NCBI RefSeq assembly: GCF_001680005.1
Contig: NC_033564.1
Coordinates: 2,108,001-2,172,000, forward strand
Reading direction: 5' to 3'
Length of the DNA: 64,000 bases
Origin: Plasmodium coatneyi
Lineage: Eukaryota > Apicomplexa > Aconoidasida > Haemosporida > Plasmodiidae
This document shows, one piece after another, positions 1 through 9,900 of this stretch (position 1 is the stretch's first letter; every line of letters begins with the position of its first letter). Under the pieces are notes generated by a model that worked only from the letters and a program-made list of their open reading frames with translations, searched no databases and had not been told where the DNA came from. Both the position numbers and the translations under genes were made by a program.

Positions 1-2053
1 AATGTCACCAAATCGTTTTTCCTGTGGAGGATAACGGCCCTCAAGAGGAACTGGTTCATGATGCGTAGAATGCCCGTGAGGGTGTCCTCGAATTTGTACT
101 GCTCTAAAATTTTGGAAATTTCTTCATTTTTTATCACCTTTATGTATATCCTAACGCAGTAGTAGTAGATTTCCTTCCACTTTTCGTTCAGCGTGATTTC
201 CCGTTCACGGAGGAGGAAGAATATTTTGTGGAACTCGATGGACTTGCAGTCGTCGAAGGGGATGAGGTGAATGCACCTGAGGAGGCGGATCACCACGTCT
301 TCGTTCTGGCTTTCTGGAGGGGGGGAAGTTAAACGGTGCAAGAATATCAATGGAGCAGACACAACAGACATGTTGTGAATGGCGTGTGTACCCCTGATTA
401 TGGAGGATACTCACCCAGGCAGACGAGCAAGTAGTAGTTAATGTCGCTGTCCCTGAAGCCCTTCTTCACCTTCATGGAAAATTTATCCACCTCCTTTATA
501 AAAAAAAACGCAAAAATATCAAGTGTGCTTTTGACGACATCGTGGAGGTAGATTTCCACGTGCTCATCTTCTTTGTGGTAGTGACGAAGCATGGAGTTAT
601 ATTTCTGTCCAAACAGAAAGGGTAACACTATTTTCAAATCCTTGGTGTTCTCTAAGATATATTCAATATTCTTTTTGTACAGCTCTTCATTTTTTAATAC
701 TAGTAATAGCCCAGCCAAACTTGCGCTTAAAAAGTACGGATTGCTCATCTCCATTTTTATGCCAATTAGAAGCAGATCGATCAGGTGGTGAGAGTTACAC
801 AACTCGAACAGAATTTCCTTCTCAAAGGTGCAAATATTATTTATCGTATGGAGAATAATATTGCAGAAAATGGATTTTTTTTTTTCAAAATGACTCATAA
901 AATCCTTTTTTATTATTTCCTTGATTTTCTTGAAATAGAAGTTTAAGTGCATTTTTTCCTTTACGAGCATTGTGCAGTGCTTAACATGGTTCCCGCATAG
1001 TTGCTGTACGATTCGGTATACCATCTCGAGGTGGGGAGGCGCCTCTTCGAATTTGTCTTCCTCCCGTTTGGTCATCTCCGTGGTGAGGATCTGCGGTAAT
1101 ACATGGGCGTTCATGTTGGGGCATGTAGGTATTGCCATATATCCACGGAAGGGCAGAAAAAAATATTATCTGCCGGAAGACGCACTAAATTAAACGCCAA
1201 GTGTGCTACAAAATGAACGCACCTTCAGGAGCCCCTCGTCGTAGGCTATTAGGCAGTTGTGCCGATCTAACGTTGCCACGGAGAGGAATCCCAAGATGTG
1301 CTCATCAAGGGAATCCCTAAGCAGCTTGATGACTTTATGTATGCAACTGGAGAAGCTTTTTGCGACCGCTTCATCCCTGGGCATGTGTTGTAGTCCTCTG
1401 AAAATATTCTTCAGCGTTTCTTTCTACGGGGGGGAAAAACAAAGGGGGGTGGAATAACCCATCGGAAAAGTGTTCACACCAAATGAGTCATGTCAGCATG
1501 GTCATGGTTCGGTAGACCGCATTACGCGCACACAAGTAATTAATAAATAACAGATGAAAACTATTGTTCATTCCTCTGAGTTGTCCTTGCTCACCTCGGC
1601 CGAGTTCAGCATCGCCGCCGCCACGATTTCCTCGAAAACAGAGAGCACGTCATACTTGTATTCCTCGTTGTATGCCAAGTCACAGAGGGTGCGTAAAATT
1701 TCGACGTTTAAATCAAAAGCATTGATAAATATTAATTTGGCAATTGCGCAAAGAAATGTGCTCCTTGCGTCTTCATATTTTTCAAGGACAATTAATATTC
1801 TGTCCACTATCTGGTTGGCCTTCTTTTTCTGTTCTACGACATTTTCATTTTTTACAAAAAAAAATTTCCGAAAATTTAATGGATCCTCATAACATAGCGT
1901 TGTTAATTCGTTTAATATGTTCACATATTTCCAGTAGGAATTTTCGTGTATAATTATTCCTTCGATTAGGTTTAAAATATTTTCGCTGTGGCTGAAATTC
2001 TCATCCTTTTCTTCGTTTGAGATGTTCAGGTTGTTCAGTATCTTCTTTATCAT
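1..2053 (-). CDS. Helical-repeat (HEAT/ARM-like) protein, 5' four exons, partial
   Basis: Four exons read on the minus strand: 2053-1595, 1423-1223, 1090-415 and 313 to the window edge. All three introns are GT-AG (171, 132 and 101 bp) and the phases match (0, 0, 1), giving about 549 residues with the C-terminus missing. The start ATG at 2053 opens a hydrophilic helix and I see no signal peptide. The protein is almost entirely amphipathic alpha-helix with Leu/Ile-rich segments about 35-45 residues apart, for example around ILFELCNSHHLIDLLLIG and VVIRLLRCIHLIPFDD. That pattern suggests a HEAT or armadillo superhelix, a scaffold fold. I recognise no family and assign no function. It is divergently arranged with the giant plus-strand gene that starts at 3983. 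Exon 3 could instead begin at a second AG upstream near 1171, so that boundary is less certain. Confidence 0.8.
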
Positions 2054-3982
2054 TTTGGGGGGACCTACTGGTTGGGGTTACGTTAAATTAGGGTTATATC
2101 ATATTAGGGTTATGCAAATATTTGGGTTATGCCTGCCTTGTTCTGCTTGGCTTTGTTACTCCTACTTGGGTGGGGCACTGTGTAATGTGTGAGCGTGTCT
2201 GGAGGGAAGGGCTCTCCCCACATGTACGCCCCGCGTGTAACTTCCTCGAAGGAACTTTCTCACGTTTGATGCATCCTTTGAGGGCATATGTGCTCACATT
2301 TTTATCTTGTCAACCCACTAGCCAATTCTTTGAAGGACTAGTTTGCTTATTTGCTCTTCTTTGCGATGGGGAAATGAGGACACGATATAGTGGGTGCATG
2401 TAATGATCTGGTGAAGGGGGTAAATCCCTGGTTGTAATGCTAAAGTGAGGGAGAAATCATCACGTGAAAATCTGCTTCAGTTGTAAAAAAGGGGGAGTGG
2501 AACAGAAGGAGAAGGAGTGCACTGAGGTGAGAAATGGGGTAGTAACTAGTAGGCACATAAGATTACTCCTACTGGATTGTTAACCTTGGGACGACACACT
2601 TGCTAGCTTAATAAACCACACCCGCTCTCACCTTGTAAGCGTCAAATTGGGTAACTCAACGACAAAAAAAAAAAAGAAAAATTCTTGCATCATACTTATG
2701 TGAGTGTCAGTCCTTGGGTGGACAAATTTACAAATAATTACAGCCAATCAGCGAAGGGCCAAAGAAGTGAACAAAATGAGGGGCAGTCAAGCAATTACAC
2801 AATGGCAAAGTAGGCCAATCCTATGAAGGAGGCACAACTCATTTATTTCATTTTGATATTACACCTTCTTAACGTTTGTTACGCCCCAAAAGGATTCCCC
2901 CCAAATGTAACTTTTTTTTTTTTTTTCTGCTAAATGCTTCATTATGGTCAAACTTGTACAGACAAATTCACATGCAGGTGGAATTACCCAGCAGTTTTCC
3001 TCGCATTTGCCATGTAAGGACAGTTTGTGTGTGCCTCGAAATTTCTGTTTCGTTTTGTCCTGGGGTCATTTTGCCTGTTCGCCGTGTGCAACTTTTTGGG
3101 GACCTGTGTTTGACAAATTGAAAGCGCAGTTGTGGAGTTGGTAAAAAAGGGGCATACATAATCATCGAATGCGTGGGCGAATATATTGCCGCTTAAAGAA
3201 GCAATTAGGGATGAAAAAAGGGTAAACTCCAAAATGGGAAAGCCAAGAAGCGTTCTTTTCGATGATGTGCGTATTTCCCTGTGTAGACGGCGATGGGGTC
3301 GTAAAAGCAAAACGAGCCAAAATTAATTGAAAAATTCAGCTCCAAAATGTATGTTGCTTTGGGGAAGGGTATAAGGACAACAACTGAGTCAGGATAATGA
3401 AGGGAAAACGTGATTCGATCGGGTATGAAAAAAAAAGACGAAACATTTGAATAGAAAAGCGACATGTTGGAAAAAAAAAAAAAAAAAAAAAACGCTAAAA
3501 AAACAAACTTCACTTGTGCTAAACAGCACTTCAGGATGAAAAACTAAAGCGTTTTTCTTTTGTTTTTGTTTTTTTGTTCATAAGACGCGTTTGCCGTGAC
3601 TGACTTTGTTTAAAAATAGTTGTCTTGGGATACTTCCTCTGTGCCGCTTCGCTGCGATATGGAAGTGGCAGAGGGTGAATGGCCTTTGTTGTGCACATAA
3701 AAGTTCGCAGTTTTGCAAATTACATCTGCGAGGTTGTTATGTTTGTCCTGTTTTGTCCCGTCTTTTGCACGATTTCTTTTTTACCTTCTATTTGTAAGCT
3801 GTCCCTTTCCCGTACATGGGTTCACTGCAACAATTACTGGATCAGAGAAAGGAGGAAGAACTGAAGCGCGTACTTCATTGTATGGGGAGTTGTTCACATC
3901 CACACTAAGCAGATAGGGAAAACCAAAGTGCATCCAGCATAACCGAATTCTTCACTGGCGAAGGGTGGACCATGTGCGTGCC
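2054..3982. promoter_or_regulatory. Divergent intergenic region with putative promoters
   Basis: About 1.9 kb between the minus-strand start at 2053 and the plus-strand start at 3983. It should hold both promoters and 5' UTRs. It contains a spaced telomere-like repeat (2075-2129), a poly(A) run near 3472-3491 and several shorter T/A runs. The ORFs of 60-110 codons here lack Plasmodium-like composition and I do not accept them as genes. No specific promoter element can be assigned from sequence alone. Confidence 0.5.
2075..2129 (+). repeat. Four telomere-like GGGTTA units spaced 16-17 bp
   Basis: GGGTTA occurs at 2075, 2091, 2107 and 2124. The second and third copies are preceded by TTA, and spacer sequence between copies differs. 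The hexamer matches the Plasmodium telomere unit (GGGTTYA, with Y = A-like variants known internally in some species). It lies just upstream of the start of the minus-strand gene. Confidence 0.6.
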
Positions 3983-6900
3983 ATGAATACGGTGAAGTGC
4001 TATGGGCGTTTTTTACCTTCGCCAAAATTAGACAATGACCGAAAGGGAGAGAGGAATTTTTTAAAAAGTGAAGAAATTCTGACCAGAATATATGGAGAGA
4101 AAATATCCAATTTGAAAATTTATAATGACATACTTAAAAAGAGGATAAAAAAATTAACAGATGGGGTGAGTAATTTATTCATTGTTTTAAATAATGAGAA
4201 GAAAGACGCAACAATGTTGACTGTAGGGGATGGAAATACTTCCTCTGGGATTCTTTTTTACCTCATCAACGATTTGGTACATAACAATCGCTCCAACTGT
4301 AAGCTCCTTATCACATTTAGCCATTTCGAAATTGTCAAAAATAGGGTGAATGATAAATTGAAGAGGTGTGTCCTTCCTCAAAGCAACATGATCGACGTTG
4401 GCAGTTTTTTGGGATGTCAGAACGGAGACTACGACTGGGTTAGCAGCGGGAATAAACTTCGCAAAGATGCCATTCCCTCCAGTGGGTGCCCCTTAAAAGC
4501 TGAAAGGGATGAATGTCAACAAAAAAAAGAACGTTCCCCTGGTGGGCACTCAGAAAAAAGGGAAAGAAAGAACCCCTGTAGGATGTGCCCCGAGTGGAAA
4601 GAGAATCGACTAGTTAACTCGGATTACCTCCTTAATGCTGACACTTTTGTAATGGGAAAGAAAACTGAAAAGTACGGAAGGAGACACACTAAGCAGAGAA
4701 GTACAGGAGAGTGGGACCCCAGTGCTGTGAGAAAGGTGTACCTAAGTGGTCAGAATATAAGGCATATCTTTAAAATGCTATGCAGAAGCAGGAGGGGCAA
4801 GTCTGTGGAGGGCTTGAACGATGAGGTGACTTACGAGGTGGTTCAGTTCGACGTGGAGATGTCCGACGTGAGGGGTCTAGACGTGTCGAGTGTGAGAAGC
4901 TATTCTTCCCTAGGCAACGAATCGTCCATTTGTAGGAAGTCATCCATTTCCACCTGCTCCATAATCATCATCGTAGTTAACAATCTGAAAGGGGCGGACT
5001 CCTCCGAACGAGTCTTCCTCTCCCACTTGTGTGAGCTCTTCTTAAAAAGGAGAGAAGACACGAATCGGAGAAGAACCCCAAATTTAACCTTCCAAAAAAA
5101 CCACTCACTAATAATTAAGTATTTGTTCAGTTTGTACAAATTACCTCCCTTAAGAGGAAGCGCCACGGGGGTGAATTGCCTCCCCTTTGAGCTAAACTTT
5201 ATATACATTTCCAGCAATTTCAAAAAGTACAGAACAGCTAGCGAATTCATTTATGCCTACCTAAAACGCTTGAAGAGGTCAGAATATTTTGTGCAACCAA
5301 ATAAAAAAAAAGAGTATCTGAAAAGTGGATTTCACAAAGTGGATGAAAATATCTACGTAGTTAAAAGTCTGTTGAATTATTACGCAGAGTTGGAGATACG
5401 GGGGTGGGAAATTAACCGGAGGGTCTTTAACTTGAGGAATTACCTTACCCTATTAGAATCGTCTGTAATTGTTGGAGAGAAAAGGAGAGACCACCACACA
5501 TGGACTGAAAACAGAATCAACAACGTTTTAAACCTTTGCAGGAGCAGCACGTCCGAATCGGGTGAACAAATGCAACAAGTAGGAACAAACAATTCATGCT
5601 CTCTAGAGAAGGGAAATTTTTTCTTCTTGAACAAGGAAGTCAGAATAAGACGAAATGACAAGGAGGCTGAAAGGGGAAAGCAACATGGGGGAAAATACGA
5701 AGATAGGGGAACATCCCCAAGAAGTACACAGATGAAGGACAAAGCGGAAGATGAAGTAAATCATTTAAGGAGCGTAAAAAGTGTAAGGGAGATAAAAGAA
5801 GGAAAGCATAATCCGGATAAGATGCACTTTAAATTAAACTTGTACAGAAGGGGGAAAACAAATCTGGTTGGAAGTGGGGATCACCCTAGAATAGACACTG
5901 ACTACTCAAGTGGGAATGCCATTTTAGAAAAATGCAACCAACATTGTTATAAACGCGCGGGGGAGAAAACGAACAATGTGCTACCCAATTCTTGTAAGAA
6001 AAAGGAAGAGACAATTTTGGTAGACCCCAATTCGCACAGAAAATGTTTCCCCGTCGAATATGGATCTAGTGGGGCGTACACACAATGCGAAAACGATGAT
6101 TCTTTAAAATGTAGGGTAAAACTTTTTTTGCCGAGTGGTGAGGATTTACGTCATTCACCACAATTGGATAGGATTAACCATGGCCCTTTCCCTAGACGAA
6201 GCACCCCTATGCAGAATTTTGTGCCTACAAATGGAATGAACTTAAAAAGGATCCATTCATCATGTATGGATCCCTTCGGCAATACCATGGAGGTGGAGAA
6301 GCTATGCGATAGGAACATCGTCAGTCATAAGGGGAAGGAGAAGAAATTCCTGTCCTGTGACATTCTTGGGATGCCTCACCCGAATGGGTCAGCTAGCTCG
6401 TGCGAGGAGAATGAGAACCAACTCGAATCCGTTCTACAAAATATCGAACAGAATAGAGATTTCCTGAAAAGCATTTCCACCTTAAATTCGGATATTAAGA
6501 AGGGTAAGAAAAAAATCGACAGACGAGCGAAGAGCTTATTCGAGCAAGTGGACCAGTGCCTCGGGGGGGATACGCGCAGCGGCAAGGGCAGAGCAGGGTT
6601 GGAGAAGCGGCATGATCTGGGACAGTACCCTGAGCTGGACGGAAGGGACCACCCAAACGGAACGATCGAAGGGGTGCGAAAAAATGGAGAACCTCAAACA
6701 GGTCGACAAGTTGGGAAGCACAAAAAAAAGAAGGACTATACATGTGAAGAGATGGAGGTAAAAAGAGGATCCAACAAATTAGCCTTACAAGAATGTGCCA
6801 AATCGAAGCTAAGACGTGGGAAGAATAATCTGAGCTGCTCTGGAAAAGGGAACAAGTCTGCAAACAGCATGGATGGGCATAGAAAAACGGAAATCTCAAA

Positions 6901-9900
6901 TAACAGTCTAACTTCGCCCATGTCAGAAGGAAAAGGGACGAATAAATTTGATGACCCGATAAGTGATCCTGTGGACACCCTGACACACCAGTCTTCCCTC
7001 CATACAAAAAAAGTTGATATTAAATCCAAGTGTGGAAAATTCCCCGTGGATGGACTGAGTAGTAAGCATATCTTCGATAGGGCAACTAATAAATTACCTG
7101 ACAAAGGAAAAGAAAAAAAAACACGAAATTGTGTGGAACACCCTGTCCAATTGAATGGTCGCAAAATAGATAAAAAGAGCGTAGAACGTATTTTTTCTCC
7201 TACCAAAAGGGGGGATTCCAATTTGGCTTTAGATGCAAACGAATTAGACCCTCTCAATAAGGATAGCCCTTGGTTAGGTCAAAATGGAGGTAATATAGAA
7301 AAGGAAATCGGCATGGAAGAAAATACGCCGGGAATAGAGGAAGTTTTGCTTTACGAAGAGGGCATCAATTACAATGGTGATCACATTCTTATGTGCGTTG
7401 GAGAATCGCAAAGTGGGGGGCTATCCAGCATAGCTGAAATTGGCGCACTTACGCATGTTTCTAATAGTAAGGGTGATGATAGGGGAAAAAACACAATTAA
7501 GAAGGCGCAAGAGGAGGAAGAAAGTCATGTGCGTCCGTCGAACGAAAGCGTATTCTCATTTTCATCAGAGAATAAAAACGAGACGAGCAAAGACAACCAC
7601 TACTGCAGCAGTCAAACTACCGACGATGAGATAATTAGTGGTTGCACATTAGACGGAGAAACAATCAGGGCAGTATCGCCAAATGGAAAAAAAAAATACG
7701 CAATAAGGGGATCAAGTGGAATGGCGAAGGTGAGAAAAAAACGACAAAACAATAGTTCGGATTGTGTAGATAATGAAAACGTGACGGTGACCAGTTCAGG
7801 TTCCCAATCGACAGAAGCACGCAGCAATGTCAGCGATTCCTGCGAAGAAGAACTGGAGCAAAGCATTACAAACTATCATAGTCATTTTAAAAAGCTGCTA
7901 AAATCGCACATGAGTTTATTACAGAAAAAATTTGTAGACGATAAGAACGATTTGGAGCTTCTGAAAAAGATAAAATTTGCAAAAGGAGTCCTGCGAGAGT
8001 ACAACAAAGTTTTGGGTCGTAATTGGAATGACAAGCATGAGCAGAGCGTACTTCTGCGCCAAGTTATTTCGAACGGATGGGGAGTCGGAGATGCAATGTG
8101 TGAACAACACTGCGGGAGCAGTTGCCGTGATAGATACTCAAAACGTGTGGACATGTGCAAAAATTGCAAAGATGGATTTTTAAGAGGAAGGAATAAAACA
8201 ACTGATGGTGAATTGGTACACAAAGGAGTGCACCCAGGAAGAGATGCGGAAAGTGCGGACGCAGTAATCTGCCTGACGGGGGGTCAAATGGATCTTTCTC
8301 CTCCTTACGGAGATGTGAGTGAGGTGGAACACACCGAAGGGTATAGTGTCGAGAGGAGTACTGCTCCCTACCGTACTGGTAAAAGTGTAGACACCGATAA
8401 GAGGCCCCCTCCTAGCGGCAACCCCAAGGAGAGCAATTATGGCAATAGTGACTATATTGACAATTTTGACGGGGCAGAAATGGAAGACAGTTATACCCCA
8501 GAGGGGGAATATGTCCAATGGGGGGAGCCCCAATTGCCCGTCAGTACAAACAGGGAAGAAAACGTATCCGGTGAAAATGATAAGAATGTTAATGCGTCTA
8601 CACACTACTATGAAGAAAATGTCCCCACGGATGATCCTCCTCACAAGGGAAACGTCATGACATGTGACCCAAATGACATTTACAATGAATATGAGGAAGA
8701 ACCATCGGGGAAAGAAGAAAAGAGCGCCTTACATGTCGACCATTTGGACGAATTACAAAGTGGAGGACGTGCCACCTCACAGGGAAATTACCCCTCAGAA
8801 TCTTACGACTGGGAAAACCCTCCTCCCACGAATGGGGATAACGATAAAAAACGCTATAGTGGGAGCAGAGAAACGGACAGAATTGGACATGTGATGGGAA
8901 GGGACATGCACAAAAGTGACATGGTGGGAAACTTACATAGGGGCGAACTATTTTCGCAGAAAAGCTTCAGTTCCAAGTGGGACGAAGTTGAAAATGTCGT
9001 AGTAGAGGATAATTCACCTGACTGTACAGGCGAAAAAACAACTCTACGTAGACACGCAGTTATCCACAAAATAAGGAGAAAAAAAAAAGCGCTGAAAAGG
9101 GGTATACAGGATGAGGTAAACAAATTAAGCAAACTTTCCTCAAAAAAGAAAAAATTAATGTCCTTCATTTTGAGGGCCATAGAAAGAGGTGAAAAGGATG
9201 AAGAACTCATCGCAATTGTAAGAAGTGCTATTTTTAAGGTGGAATATTTTGAGCAAAAAAAAATAAGCAAACTGAAGAGGATGGAAAAGGAATTTCAAAA
9301 GTTAACTCATGTAGAGGAAAAAATTGCCAGTAATTTTTTCATGAGGAAAAGTCAATCTAGCGGGGAAATGCACAACAGAACTGCAAGGCGCAAAAGTGGA
9401 CACGTGGGGAAAAACGACAACAGGGTTTACCAGAAGTGCGGCAGCCATTTGGACGAAAAGAAAAATAAAGACGCACACAGGGATGAGGACAAACGAAACG
9501 ATAAAAATGTGGAAAACCATTTTCAGAAGAAATCGCAAAAGGATCACCAAACCGGTGGTGTGCATCCACTCCGCGGTGGGGAAAAAAAAGAAAAAAAAAA
9601 TAACTGTGCACATGTGGACGCGTTTCAAAAGGGTCGTGTTTGCAACAATTTTTACAATTTAAATGGCCACAATAGGGAAAGCAAAAAATCGATCGCATTT
9701 TCCGACTTGTGCGTAAATTTGAAAAAGGAAAAGGACACCCCTAGAGGGCACCACAACGGGGGAAGCAGCGGCACTGGTGGAAATAAATGCAGAACGCGAT
9801 TCACGCCAGCTGAGGACGCGAAGAAGTGCGACGCATTTTTCCAAAATTGTGGGGATACCGCTGACTGTTGGTCTGAACTAAGCGGCAATAAGTTGGATGG

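Noticed and set aside
3965..3982. Upstream GTG as start of the pseudo-kinesin gene
   Set aside because: GTG is not a usual start in Plasmodium; the in-frame ATG at 3983 is followed at once by kinesin strand b1.
6495..7257. Minus-strand ORFs of about 170 codons inside the pseudo-kinesin gene
   Set aside because: Antisense shadows of a low-complexity coding region; Cys/Phe/Leu-rich composition typical of reverse readings.
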